From: a virus
Strand: one strand, 5' to 3'
Length of the DNA: 64,000 nt
IMG/VR virus record: IMGVR_UViG_3300020406_000005
Coordinates: 1 to 64,000 of that record
Shown: positions 55,079 to 64,000 of the stretch, one piece after another
Layout of the letters: every line of letters begins with the position of its first letter
Numbering within the stretch: the first letter of the stretch is position 1
The notes under the pieces: model-generated
What the model saw: only the letters and a program-made list of their open reading frames with translations
Told to the model about the DNA's origin: nothing
Databases searched by the model: none
Translations under genes and position numbers: made by a program

Positions 55079-56199
55079 ATCTCGACTTCCTTCATTTCTA
55101 AAAAATTTCTCCCTATTTTAGATGATGTTAGAAAAGAGCCCCAGCGAGTCTTTTCGAAGATTTGCTTAACCTCGCTTAAGAGAGCTACATCATCACGGGA
55201 GACATCTAGAATTATTGAATCATGCAGCAAAAATGCAATTTTACTTTCTCTGCTTTTTAAAAATTTTTGTATTTTATATGAATTTTCTATAACCATATCA
55301 GATGTGGTTGATTGTGTCAAGTAATTTAATGCTTTTTTTTCTTCTACTATCATCTCGCGCCCAAAGGGAGTTTTTATAACTCCGTCAACATAATAATCTC
55401 TATATATATTTTTATTGTAGATTTTTTCTAACTTACTATCCTTAGCCTCTGGGTTATAAAGCCAGGCAAAAAACCTCTCTTTGGCCTGTTGTCTAGTAGT
55501 GTCTTTTAACTTCAAGACCTGCATATTAAAGTTGTGTATGTCTTCATCTGGCTGCTTTGAATTGGCTAGTGCCAATAGCATTCTAATTTCTGCCGCATTA
55601 TAGTCAAATTCGACAAAAAGATCATTACTTGGGTAAAGATGCTGTCTGTCTTCCTTCTTTAAATTTAAAATTGGAAGAGTTTTTGGCCTAGTAGACAATC
55701 TACCTGTTGATGTTCCAAAAATATTATAATTTATATTCCTTCTTTTGTTTCTAAAAATAATTTGTTGATTACGAATTGTGGCACAAAGAACATGAGCTTT
55801 ATGGAGTATATCATAATCACTTGGCTTTTTTACGTTAGCATATACATTTTCCAGAGCGTCGAGCTTGCAAGAAAAATATTTTTCTAGCTTACTTTTTGGA
55901 AAAAGATCAAAAAAACACTCGCCTCTCAAGTCTATTTTAGCTAACGAGGCTGCTCTTTCTTGCGCTCTAATGTTAGCAATACAATCTCGATACTGCTTTG
56001 GGTTCGGTGAATATTTCTCTATATCCTCTTCCTTTGCGAAGAGATAAAGATATGTAAAGCTTGAATCATCAAAAAATTTAGAATGTTTCCACGCAATATT
56101 AAAATTTCTATAAAAGTCAGGCTCTGGTTCGATCACTAGCTTATTTTTGTAGAAAGCTCCACGGCAGTTATCTCTAACGTCCAGTGTTTGTAATATCAA
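55075..56199 (-). CDS. short family A DNA polymerase-like protein
   Basis: A 374-residue protein from a TTG with AGGAGAG upstream. FGTSTGRLSTRPKTLPILNL, motif A FVEFDYNAAEIRMLLAL (about 200), motif B RQQAKERFFAWLY, and motif C AFLLHDSIILD (about 327) give the palm and fingers of Pol I. Both catalytic aspartates remain, while the Glu after motif C Asp is Ser. There is no 3'-5' exonuclease domain and little N-terminal region. It may be a repair or specialised polymerase beside the main DnaE. Confidence 0.82.
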   Translation of the reverse strand: MILQTLDVRDNCRGAFYKNKLVIEPEPDFYRNFNIAWKHSKFFDDSSFTYLYLFAKEEDIEKYSPNPKQYRDCIANIRAQERAASLAKIDLRGECFFDLFPKSKLEKYFSCKLDALENVYANVKKPSDYDILHKAHVLCATIRNQQIIFRNKRRNINYNIFGTSTGRLSTRPKTLPILNLKKEDRQHLYPSNDLFVEFDYNAAEIRMLLALANSKQPDEDIHNFNMQVLKLKDTTRQQAKERFFAWLYNPEAKDSKLEKIYNKNIYRDYYVDGVIKTPFGREMIVEEKKALNYLTQSTTSDMVIENSYKIQKFLKSRESKIAFLLHDSIILDVSRDDVALLSEVKQIFEKTRWGSFLTSSKIGRNFLEMKEVEI

Positions 56200-57306
56200 C
56201 TATACTCTCCTAGTTATTGTTCTTATTACATCGGAGCAAAATTTGTTTACATATGAAATAGCTCCATAATTAGAGTTTAACCCATATCCGTTGTAAATGT
56301 CAAGGACTTTTGATTCTATTTCCACAAAATAATCTGTCTTTTTATATTCTCTCGGGAAGAGGCCAAGTTCTCTAAACCTATGAATCAATAAACATTCCAA
56401 CCACTTACGCATCTCTACGGAAGAAAAATCTACAGATATACTTGGCAGCCCAATACTGGCATGGTATTGTATATACAAAAGTTCGTAGAACCTCTTAATT
56501 GCCCAGAGATCGTCGTAGCCAATTTTTAAAGTCAAAACATCAGAATAAAACCCGGCGAAATCACTGAGTGGTCGATTGTTCAAAATATTATCCTGAGCGA
56601 TAGGTGAGTTTAAGTCTACCGCTATTCTCCATGGACAATTTAGATCAACCTTGAATCCAAATTTTTGTGCAGTCTCAGCAAAACAATAAAAATTAGGATC
56701 TATTACTAAATCTACCTTTAGCTGGTCTAAGTTGGGAGAAAAATTTTTTCCAAGATCTACATATAGTCCAGTGTTATAGACGGTTGAAAAATTTGATAAA
56801 GCATATCCGGACTTAGACAATGGGGTGGCAAAAAAGTTTTGTCTAAAAAATATTTCGTTCAAAAGGTTTACAAAAACAGGAAAAGATAAACTTTGATTAA
56901 GTCCCTCACTGACCATAAATCCACTCAACTCTAAGCCAACGCCTCGGGTGAAAGAATTATAGGAGTCGTCAAAATTTGTAAAACTTTTGGAAGGGAGAAG
57001 ATCAGATATCAAAGTGGGGGCTTCAAGATTAGACCCCTCCTGGAATGCTGCCCTAAAATTATTGAACATTGAAACGGTAAAGTTTAGACCAGTTGCAAGA
57101 CCAGCGTACTGCCCAAAAAGCACAGTATTTGGTACGGGGACTATAGGTTCATAGTTATTATTTACAAATCCATATAGCTTCTTATCATATAAGGTATTTA
57201 AAAAATCAATATCTTGACTGTTTATGTATTGCAGATACTTTTGTCTTTCAGAGTATTCTGTCCTTAAATTTTCTGACTGGCCGCCCCTAAAATTATGTGT
57301 ACTCAT
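56200..57306 (-). CDS. putative virion structural protein
   Basis: A 368-residue protein, rich in Asn, Phe, Tyr and short strands. No recognised motif. It lies at the end of the baseplate/tail block, coupled by overlap to 57303-59813, and its composition is typical of tail or baseplate proteins. Confidence 0.65.
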   Translation of the reverse strand: MSTHNFRGGQSENLRTEYSERQKYLQYINSQDIDFLNTLYDKKLYGFVNNNYEPIVPVPNTVLFGQYAGLATGLNFTVSMFNNFRAAFQEGSNLEAPTLISDLLPSKSFTNFDDSYNSFTRGVGLELSGFMVSEGLNQSLSFPVFVNLLNEIFFRQNFFATPLSKSGYALSNFSTVYNTGLYVDLGKNFSPNLDQLKVDLVIDPNFYCFAETAQKFGFKVDLNCPWRIAVDLNSPIAQDNILNNRPLSDFAGFYSDVLTLKIGYDDLWAIKRFYELLYIQYHASIGLPSISVDFSSVEMRKWLECLLIHRFRELGLFPREYKKTDYFVEIESKVLDIYNGYGLNSNYGAISYVNKFCSDVIRTITRRV

Positions 57307-59813
57307 TCAGTTTCTCCTGTAGTGCCAATTCCAGCTGTAGTTAGGGCCGAAGTTTTGAGATTTTGAGTTTTTCCAGTGGCTCCAGATTTAATGTTTGGCT
57401 GTGTATCAGATTCCGGGAAACTGTTGAAATATAACTGAAGAGTGGTATCTAATCTGCCTGATTCAAATTTTGTGGTGACCGGGCCGACAACATAGTAGCC
57501 GCCAAACCCTAATCTGCGCGCGGCTGAGGATGTTGCTCGGGGATCGCCAAATCCTAAAGTGTCAGGGTTTATGTAAACACAGCAACTAGGAAAAAATAAA
57601 TTATTGCCCACCATCTCAACAGTTGCATTGTGGGCATACCTTAATTCATCATAAATTTTACCGTTTCTCGCGATCATATAAGCCTCTCGTGCAGGGGACG
57701 GAATTCTTGAAAAGTTAATGCTCTTTATAAGTCCCGTAGTCTGGTTTGCTCTTAAGTGGTATATGCCATTTTTACTATCTCTTTCCGTGTTTCCTGACCC
57801 GAGAGGACGAGTATACTTAGATGGTTTCTGATGTATTATAAAAATTTGATCAGTCTTCTCCACTCCGGATTGACTAGCCATTTGTATTGGCGATGGAATA
57901 TCTGCGACTGATATCGTTCCTTTTTTTATCACTGAACGGTTGGTTTTTCTAGCGCTATAAGTTGTGGTTGTGAAAGTTATATGATTTATAAAATCAGCAT
58001 TTGGCAATTCATTAAATGATCTTGTTAACAACTTGGGGACCATCGAAGTGAGAAAGTCGTACATATCGTAAAAGGACCTCCGATCCTTTACCATTTCTTC
58101 AAAAATGACTGTATATAAAGTATCGATTGTAATCGGTATATCTGCAATATTAAGGTTTCTCTCTTCCGGATACAGCGTGTCTTCTTCTTTTCTAACATAT
58201 ATGACGTCAGACATAAAAACGTTAAACCTTTTTATATCCAACAATAAAGCACCTATTCTCTTTTTAACCTTTTCTTTTATCGGCGTTGCCAGCATCTTGT
58301 CTGACTCTACTCTTTTTAATGTCCTCCTAATGTCGTCTCCAATTTTTTTAAAATATGATTCTAGAAAGTCTCCAAGCGTAAAGTAAGAAATATAGCTCAA
58401 TGAAACAAAGCGGAAGGGATTAAAATTTAATTCTTTAACCTTTTTTGGTGTTAACTTTTTTAAGTCTAAATTAGAGATTTCTAATAACTGGTCACTCAGC
58501 TGTCCAGAGAGCAGATCGTCCCCGAGTTGGCGCATAGAAATAAGCATAGCGGCGTCTGTGGTACTATCCAAGTCGGTTAAGTCATATTGGGATCGAAGTA
58601 TTGTTTTATCACGCCGAGTTGAAACATCATTTGTTGGAGATAAGTGTATTTTTCCAGTTGTGTATAAGTTATTTATCAAATCCTTAAAAGCAGAAGTAAT
58701 ATCTTTTGTTGTTGGGAGTAAAACTTCCTCCTTCTTGGTACTTTTGGCCTTATTCTCGGCTTCTTTCCTAGCAACTGATCTTAATTCTCCAATGTCCTTA
58801 ATGTTTTCGACAGGTTTCTTAGTTTCACCACCAGTCTTAGCTTTCTGTAGTCTTGCTTTCTGTGCAACGTTAGCTACTAAATCATACTGAGATTCCCCTT
58901 TTAGTGCTTCTAAGAATCCAGTGTATTTTATACTTATCGTAGCAGACCCATCTTGCTGCATGTTCAGGTCGTGCGTACTATAGAATAAGTTTATTGTTTG
59001 AAATGTGCTTCTAATAGCCTCTATCTCATCCGCTGTAAATACATCTGTTCTATGATCAGAATATCCCAGTGTTGCAGCAATTCTGCAACTTTTGCCATTT
59101 TCTAGAGCGTTTCCTGAGCTGGTCTTGCCTGTACCGGGAATCCTTTCTCCATCAGCAATCCGGATTGTAAATAAATCTGCGATGGGAGCGTATTCACCTT
59201 CAAAGCCCCGGGGCTCATCAAATATCATTGAAATATTGTCAACTTTTACATTTAAAGTGGCTTCTAAAAACCCCCTACTTGCTTGAAATGGGTTCTTGCC
59301 CGTAAAAGTAACCGAAAAGCTCTCAATTGCTGCTGCGTTTGCAGTAAACGATTTTGATAAATCAATTTGATTATTAGCCAGAAAGTTATAGTCTGTAGAC
59401 ACCGGAAAATAAAAAGGCTTTGCTACCCCTAATTCTTCGCTAATCTTATATAATCTAAGCTCTGGTGTCAGAGCACTAATTTTTTGATTATCCATATTTA
59501 GAAAAAATCTACTAACTTTTTCAGGATCAGTATCACCAACTAAAATTTTAGATATTATGGCTTCAGGCAAATAAGCACCTTTAATTTTAGCCAATCTAGC
59601 GTAAGTCTTAGACGGAGGGGACATTCTCGATATTTTTATTCTCTTATCAAAAACACCAAATGGTTCCGCGGGTGATTCCGGACCGTCCTTAGGAGTATCA
59701 AATGTTAAAAAATTAACTAAATAAGCCTGAGGGTATAAAACAAAAGAAGGATCTTCTCTTCCTCCGTCGCCTGAAATAAATTTGTCTTGACTGCTATCGT
59801 ACTCATTGCTCAT
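57303..59813 (-). CDS. putative baseplate/tail structural protein
   Basis: An 836-residue protein. Beta-rich N-terminal half (YTGFLEALKGESQYDLVANV near 300), a Lys/Glu-rich hinge (about 325-365), a helical region, and a beta-rich C-terminus ending in a Ser/Thr/Gly tail. It sits between gp53-like and other tail genes, which suggests a baseplate hub or wedge part. Exact homolog not recognised. Confidence 0.65.
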   Translation of the reverse strand: MSNEYDSSQDKFISGDGGREDPSFVLYPQAYLVNFLTFDTPKDGPESPAEPFGVFDKRIKISRMSPPSKTYARLAKIKGAYLPEAIISKILVGDTDPEKVSRFFLNMDNQKISALTPELRLYKISEELGVAKPFYFPVSTDYNFLANNQIDLSKSFTANAAAIESFSVTFTGKNPFQASRGFLEATLNVKVDNISMIFDEPRGFEGEYAPIADLFTIRIADGERIPGTGKTSSGNALENGKSCRIAATLGYSDHRTDVFTADEIEAIRSTFQTINLFYSTHDLNMQQDGSATISIKYTGFLEALKGESQYDLVANVAQKARLQKAKTGGETKKPVENIKDIGELRSVARKEAENKAKSTKKEEVLLPTTKDITSAFKDLINNLYTTGKIHLSPTNDVSTRRDKTILRSQYDLTDLDSTTDAAMLISMRQLGDDLLSGQLSDQLLEISNLDLKKLTPKKVKELNFNPFRFVSLSYISYFTLGDFLESYFKKIGDDIRRTLKRVESDKMLATPIKEKVKKRIGALLLDIKRFNVFMSDVIYVRKEEDTLYPEERNLNIADIPITIDTLYTVIFEEMVKDRRSFYDMYDFLTSMVPKLLTRSFNELPNADFINHITFTTTTYSARKTNRSVIKKGTISVADIPSPIQMASQSGVEKTDQIFIIHQKPSKYTRPLGSGNTERDSKNGIYHLRANQTTGLIKSINFSRIPSPAREAYMIARNGKIYDELRYAHNATVEMVGNNLFFPSCCVYINPDTLGFGDPRATSSAARRLGFGGYYVVGPVTTKFESGRLDTTLQLYFNSFPESDTQPNIKSGATGKTQNLKTSALTTAGIGTTGETE

Positions 59814-60163
59814 ATGTTTATCCTTTCATATGCCTGCAAAAGCGCCTCTTGCAGGGGATGGGGAATTACAATTATATCTCCAAGATTACAATGTAAATCT
59901 GTAGGTTTGCCGTTGAACCAGGCAAGGACCCACCACAGTCTTGCATCGCCGTATTCTTTAAAGGCTATTTTGCTCAAGCTATCGCCGCTAGCGAAAGTGT
60001 GTTTTGAAAGTGATAGTTTTTTCAAAAAACTATCATTTATTGGATCTCCGTACAATATTAAACTAAGGTGATCTACTTTCTGCAATCCTGTTTTATCAAA
60101 AAATTTTTGATATATTTTGTCTCCATTTTCTAAGATGACTGAATTTTGAGTCCATTTTGACAT
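59810..60163 (-). CDS. baseplate wedge protein (gp53-like) with LysM-type end
   Basis: A 117-residue protein. The C-terminal half HTFASGDSLSKIAFKEYGDA, RLWWVLAWFNGKPTDLHCNL, GDIIVIPHP is a LysM-like pattern used in T4 gp53-type and related wedge proteins. Coupled to the 57303 gene by overlap. Confidence 0.78.
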   Translation of the reverse strand: MSKWTQNSVILENGDKIYQKFFDKTGLQKVDHLSLILYGDPINDSFLKKLSLSKHTFASGDSLSKIAFKEYGDARLWWVLAWFNGKPTDLHCNLGDIIVIPHPLQEALLQAYERINI

Positions 60164-60197
60164 TTATTATAACCTCTTATGTTAAAAAAATCAAGCA

Positions 60198-60833
60198 TTA
60201 TCCTTCAAGGGGGTCGGAACCCGGCTCTCTAGGGACAAGTACGGCGTTGCGCATATTATAGGGAAAGTTTTCATCCAAGGAGACACCATTAGTATCAAAC
60301 CCTAGAGCATTTTCGTGCAAAGGCTCAAATACAAAGCTCATTGAATAGCTTAAAGGTATCATATCTCCACTTGCGCCGAAAAAATGCCCTGCCTCAAATT
60401 TTGGTTTAAAAGTAACGCCCTGTATGCACCCAAGGAGGCCCACATTATTAACTTTTGACTGTATGTAGTTTGCGTATTTAATCCTTAAAAGAGGTGCAGC
60501 CTTTATCGTTCTAGATTTAGGGTTCGGGCCTACTGGGTCACTATAAGACGGGTACATCATCTGAATTAAAGTAGAATAGTTTCTAAAATTTTCTAGCGCT
60601 ACTTCCTCATTCCTTCCTAATATATCGAAACTTGCTTGAATTCTTCTGCCAGTAGAAACATAATTTTTGATAGGATCAATTCGGCCAAAAACTTGCTGGC
60701 TTCCCCACTGAACCTGGTAATCATCTGAAAACTGCGTTATAAAGGCCGGAAACTGAACAGACGTATTTGAGGCAACGCCTGTAAATTTTATCATTTGCCC
60801 AGATCTGCGGGCTATTTCATCAAAAAATGGCAT
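60198..60833 (-). CDS. baseplate tail-tube junction-type protein
   Basis: A 211-residue protein, beta-rich: MIKFTGVASNTSVQFPAFIT, VQWGSQQVFGRIDPI, RIQASFDILGRNEEVALENF, YSMSFVFEP. Placement between tape measure and gp53-like genes suggests a T4 gp48/gp54-type tube initiator, but homology is not certain. Confidence 0.65.
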   Translation of the reverse strand: MPFFDEIARRSGQMIKFTGVASNTSVQFPAFITQFSDDYQVQWGSQQVFGRIDPIKNYVSTGRRIQASFDILGRNEEVALENFRNYSTLIQMMYPSYSDPVGPNPKSRTIKAAPLLRIKYANYIQSKVNNVGLLGCIQGVTFKPKFEAGHFFGASGDMIPLSYSMSFVFEPLHENALGFDTNGVSLDENFPYNMRNAVLVPREPGSDPLEG

Positions 60834-60853
60834 TTCATAAAACTCCTAATTTA

Positions 60854-62947
60854 TTAATCTCCAGCTATCTTGCCTAGGCTGTTTTCGACTCTGTTATCTA
60901 TTTCCTGCTCTAATATTTTTGCAGGTATTCTTCTTTTTTCCCCGTCAACATTAACTTCTGCGACCAAATTTACTGAAACGTTGTTATTGTTTATGTTTTG
61001 CACCCTAAGAGGTATGCGAGATAAATTCATGTCCTCTATAGGCGTAAGCTCTTCTCGTAGTCTTCGCCTCTTCCCAACGTCTTCCCTTGTAACGTCAAAG
61101 TTAATGTCGTCAAGTGTTATTCCTGTGCCCTGCAGGGTCTCTTGCAGATCTGACTGAAAAGTTTTCAAATTCGTACGAACTTTTTTACCGGTATCGGGCT
61201 TTGGCAAGGCATATGCACCTTGTTTATTTCCCTCTTCGCCGCGTTTTATCAGCGATGCCTTAATTTTTGCCAGGGCAGCAGTGTCGTTGCTCATCCGGGC
61301 CTCAGTCAAGGCGCGCAGTGTGGTTCGATATGCAAATTCATTTACGTCTTTTATTCCAAGTAATCCAGATCGAGCCACAGGGCCCAGGTCTTTAAACAAT
61401 TCTTGAACTAAAGAGTCTTCACTTCCTAATAGCATACCTCGATTCGCAATCTCAGTTATTGCTCTCCCGCGTTCCATGGTGCCTTCAGCAGTTAATGCGT
61501 TGGTCAAGAGTTCATTTAATTTACGAGGGTCAACAGAACCATCCTGCGTGGCTTTTACAAGCCTTTCCAGCGTTCGAGGGTCAACAATATCTGGGCGGTC
61601 CATTGCCCGGGCAACCAAATCAGCTGACAAGCCTCTTCTCATAGGTCCGAATGTAGCCAATACTCCTGCAAGCTCTGGCAGTGTTCGTGCACGGTCGGCG
61701 CCGGTGATGTCGCCAGGAGCGAGTCCTTCAAGCAAACGTTCCCGGCGTGCACGAAAAGCCCTTGCATCGTCCGAGTCAAATCTTTGAATGATCTCATCAG
61801 ATGCTATTTTAAAAGCTTTGACTAAATCGTCGGTGCTCATCTCTAGCTGCTTGAATTTTTCAGCTGAAGCTCCAGTAACATTTCGGTCTACAGCTTCGCC
61901 AATCTTATCCTTTACAGAAGCATCACCGGTCATAAGAAACCTTCTTGCTGTGTCTCTATCGAAGCCTGGTAGTGCTTCAACCACTGATGCGAGTGCAAAT
62001 TTTCCAGCTGCCGAACCTGACTTAATATCTCCCATAATTGCAGGATCAGTAATAATTGCTTCTCTTATTTTTTCTGCCCGGGTTGCGTCGTCCATCATTA
62101 AAAGCTCTGTAGCAGAAAAAGCATTTCTGCCCAAAAGCTGGTTTATTGAGGCAGCTGCTGACGAGGCACCCTGGATTGTGTCCATTCTCGCGCCGAAGCC
62201 GGAACTGAGGTCGCCAACAGATATACCTGTTTGAAGAGAAAGTTTCTGAAACTTGACAAATTGATCTTTTATTGTTGTAAAGTCATATGCTAAATTCTTA
62301 GTAAGAAGTTGAAAGTTTCTAGAAACCTCTTCTGGTGCCATCTTTAAACTATTAGCCATATCTTTAATTGCAAAATTAAAAGACCGGACTTGCTTTTCAT
62401 TTAAGGCAAAAGAAAATATTGCAGAATCAACATTTTTAGCAAACGAGCCCACACTCAAGCCCAGTTGCTCTAGCGTAGCTGCTTGAGCTGCTAGTTGTGA
62501 TGTTAGTGTTTCAGTCTGACCAGTAAGTGTGCCAGTTACCTTTAAATTGGCACCCGAAATTTGATTGAAAAAAGCGAATCTTTCAGATAGTGCTTTGTAT
62601 GCTGCGGCTCCGGCTTTGGCGTTACCAGTTAAAATTTCTAAGTTTTGTGCTGCGCCCGAGATTCCCTCAAGTATAGAAGGCTCAAAAGCAATGCTACCAA
62701 AGGCACCCTGTAGTTCATTTGCTGCGTCCTGAGTGGCTTTGAGTTTTTCCGTTAATCTAGCTGCCTCATCGGTTACACCGCCTAAGTTATCTCTAAAATC
62801 TTTGCTGCCGACAGGAGCAGTCGTAAACCGATTTTTCTGAGATTCTACACGATTATACAGGTTTGCAAATAACTTTTTGCTAGCTTCAGATAAAGTATCC
62901 CACTCTGCCCTATCTATGCCCAGTCCTGGTGGTAAAGGTGTTGCCAT
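60854..62947 (-). CDS. tail tape measure-like protein
   Basis: A 697-residue protein, largely helical with Ala/Leu/Lys-rich stretches (TDEAARLTEKLKATQDAANE and many similar). A short structured C-terminus (VQNINNNNVSVNLVAEVNV, then KILEQEIDNRVENSLG) ends it. The position in the tail block fits a tape measure or baseplate-hub length protein. A TCTATTTAAAG element is about 36 bp upstream. Confidence 0.7.
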   Translation of the reverse strand: MATPLPPGLGIDRAEWDTLSEASKKLFANLYNRVESQKNRFTTAPVGSKDFRDNLGGVTDEAARLTEKLKATQDAANELQGAFGSIAFEPSILEGISGAAQNLEILTGNAKAGAAAYKALSERFAFFNQISGANLKVTGTLTGQTETLTSQLAAQAATLEQLGLSVGSFAKNVDSAIFSFALNEKQVRSFNFAIKDMANSLKMAPEEVSRNFQLLTKNLAYDFTTIKDQFVKFQKLSLQTGISVGDLSSGFGARMDTIQGASSAAASINQLLGRNAFSATELLMMDDATRAEKIREAIITDPAIMGDIKSGSAAGKFALASVVEALPGFDRDTARRFLMTGDASVKDKIGEAVDRNVTGASAEKFKQLEMSTDDLVKAFKIASDEIIQRFDSDDARAFRARRERLLEGLAPGDITGADRARTLPELAGVLATFGPMRRGLSADLVARAMDRPDIVDPRTLERLVKATQDGSVDPRKLNELLTNALTAEGTMERGRAITEIANRGMLLGSEDSLVQELFKDLGPVARSGLLGIKDVNEFAYRTTLRALTEARMSNDTAALAKIKASLIKRGEEGNKQGAYALPKPDTGKKVRTNLKTFQSDLQETLQGTGITLDDINFDVTREDVGKRRRLREELTPIEDMNLSRIPLRVQNINNNNVSVNLVAEVNVDGEKRRIPAKILEQEIDNRVENSLGKIAGD

Positions 62948-63003
62948 ATTTAAAAATCCGCCTGTTTTGGTGTCTTATACTTTAAATAGAAAAAAAAATA
63001 TTT

Positions 63004-63159
63004 TTATTCACTAGGTTGGAGGTACTTAATTAGTCTTTCTACAAACCAAGAGCGTAATTTTATAGGAAGGTTGTATGCTTCGGTAAAAGAAAAGTTGTTT
63101 TCTCTCATCAGGAAAAATATTTGTTCATATGTGACTTTTTCAATATATTCAAAAGTCAA
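63004..63159 (-). CDS. baseplate hub assembly protein, gp51-like
   Basis: A 51-residue frame from a TTG at 63157-63159 overlapping the gp26-like stop. VTYEQIFFLMRENNFSFTEA followed by YNLPIKLRSWFVERL matches the core of T4 gp51-type baseplate catalysts (sequence FTEAYNLP-x-x-x-R-x-W). The start codon is uncertain; an internal ATG at 63106-63108 would give a shorter protein. The neighbour's identity supports it. Confidence 0.75.
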   Translation of the reverse strand: MTFEYIEKVTYEQIFFLMRENNFSFTEAYNLPIKLRSWFVERLIKYLQPSE

Positions 63160-64000
63160 CGCGAAAAAAGGCCCACGAAAGGGGCACCTCCTTTTCGCTC
63201 GGAGTCCCGCACTCTGAGCATTCTACCGTTTGAAGAGTAGAGATTCTAGGGTAAACATCTTCGAAAAAATTTAAAATAACCTTGGCATCAGCAGCTGGTA
63301 GTACTTCTACCAATTTAGATATCATACTTCGGTCATCAATATCATTAGCTATAATTATCATTCTGCTTAACTTTGATATTGTTAGGTTAAAGTCTATGCC
63401 TAATTCTTTTTTCTTAGCTTTTTCTTCATTAATTGATTTAAGGTCAGAATCATTTATGTTTCTAATTTTAACATTTATTTTAGAAACTGGCAACTCTAAA
63501 GTAAAGCAGTTCGTTTCCTCGTCGAACAAAAACTCTGTCTCTGGTTCGACTATTTCTGTTTTGCTTAGGTTAAATTCAAATTTAGTTGACTTTTTACAAT
63601 TTTCACAATATGCGCTAGCTGCATATACCTCTCCATACCCTGTAGCACGGGCCCGAAGTAAAATTGCCAACTTATCTTGTTCCAATAAGTTTTCTGCTTT
63701 AAGATTTTTATTAGTTAAAATTCCGTCTATTAATGTGTTGAATATATTTTGTTCATTGTTTTCACTTAAAGTTGATAACAAATCTTCTTCCCTAGCAGTC
63801 ATATGCTTTATTTCAACCTTGCTAAGCCCATGGAAAGGGTTAGATTTTGGATAAAATTTGCCACCAGATGGTAAAAGCACATCTTCTGTTGGAGTAACGA
63901 ATGATAGTCCAAAAGGGTTATTGTTATTAGTCGGGACAGTAGGCGCCTGGGGTGGAGGCGCTGGTGGTGGTCCCGGTGGGTTTTGACTATTGGGATTGTA
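63149..64000 (-). CDS. baseplate hub subunit, gp26-like (5' end outside window)
   Basis: At least 284 residues with no start in the window. A Pro/Gln/Asn-rich leader precedes FGLSFVTPTEDVLLPSGGKF. Then VEIKHMTAREEDLLSTLSEN, ARATGYGEVYAASAYCENC and a final ECSECGTPSEKEVPLSWAFF give the gp26/gp28-type baseplate pattern with CxxC pairs. It is coupled to the gp51-like gene. Confidence 0.78.
   Translation of the reverse strand, partial: YNPNSQNPPGPPPAPPPQAPTVPTNNNNPFGLSFVTPTEDVLLPSGGKFYPKSNPFHGLSKVEIKHMTAREEDLLSTLSENNEQNIFNTLIDGILTNKNLKAENLLEQDKLAILLRARATGYGEVYAASAYCENCKKSTKFEFNLSKTEIVEPETEFLFDEETNCFTLELPVSKINVKIRNINDSDLKSINEEKAKKKELGIDFNLTISKLSRMIIIANDIDDRSMISKLVEVLPAADAKVILNFFEDVYPRISTLQTVECSECGTPSEKEVPLSWAFFRVDF

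Overview
The window looks like part of a large, tailed, T4-related (myovirus-type) bacteriophage genome. The evidence is a T4-style baseplate block at the right end (gp26-, gp51- and gp53-like proteins and a tape measure), a phage replisome (gp32-like SSB, RecA/UvsX-like recombinase, DnaB/gp41-like helicase, flap nuclease), four tRNA genes, dense gene packing with start/stop overlaps, and almost all genes on the minus strand. The host is unknown. Genes use bacterial Shine-Dalgarno sites and near-perfect sigma70 promoters. A lipoprotein with six MopE-type Cys/Asp repeats plus a VWA domain resembles proteins of Myxococcota or Bradymonadota, which is only a weak hint about the host.

Layout. 1-600: the end of a virion-type gene cluster whose proteins share the N-terminus MKITKKILE. 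600-2520: gene-poor and origin-like, with 17 clustered CCTACA sites, a perfect consensus promoter and the only plus-strand genes. 2520-14750: small early-type genes, many with their own TTGACA-17-TATAAT promoters, tRNA-Thr, -Arg, -Gly and -Lys, many tiny membrane proteins, two candidate structured RNAs, and a MoxR ATPase/VWA metallopeptidase pair. 14800-21150: a tandem array of about 25 small genes, mostly 'KVGDLV' beta-barrel-like proteins. In the core, ten successive genes overlap by exactly 14 bp through one conserved junction that is at once RBS, start codon and stop codon.

21195-23963: thymidine kinase, UV-damage endonuclease and a LeuA-regulatory-domain-like protein. 23972-37120: PcfJ-like protein, Hsp20, glutaredoxin, GroEL, ClpP-like protease, acidic scaffold-like protein, sigma-region-4-like regulator, IMPDH-family enzyme, dUTPase and an L,D-transpeptidase-like protein. 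37145-56199: replication and nucleotide metabolism, with DNA polymerase III alpha, ThyX, GroES-like protein, class II ribonucleotide reductase, helicase, flap nuclease, RecA, SSB, a GHKL ATPase, a tubulin/FtsZ-like protein and a short family A polymerase. 56200-64000: tail and baseplate genes, running off the window.

The genes together supply dNTPs (RNR, ThyX, Tdk, Dut, IMPDH family), replicate and repair DNA, fold and process proteins (GroEL/ES, Hsp20, ClpP), and build a contractile-type tail. The most unusual parts are the junction-linked cassette array, a hairpin with covarying base pairs at the predicted 5' ends of two replication mRNAs, the CCTACA-rich origin-like region, and two ORF-free structured segments.
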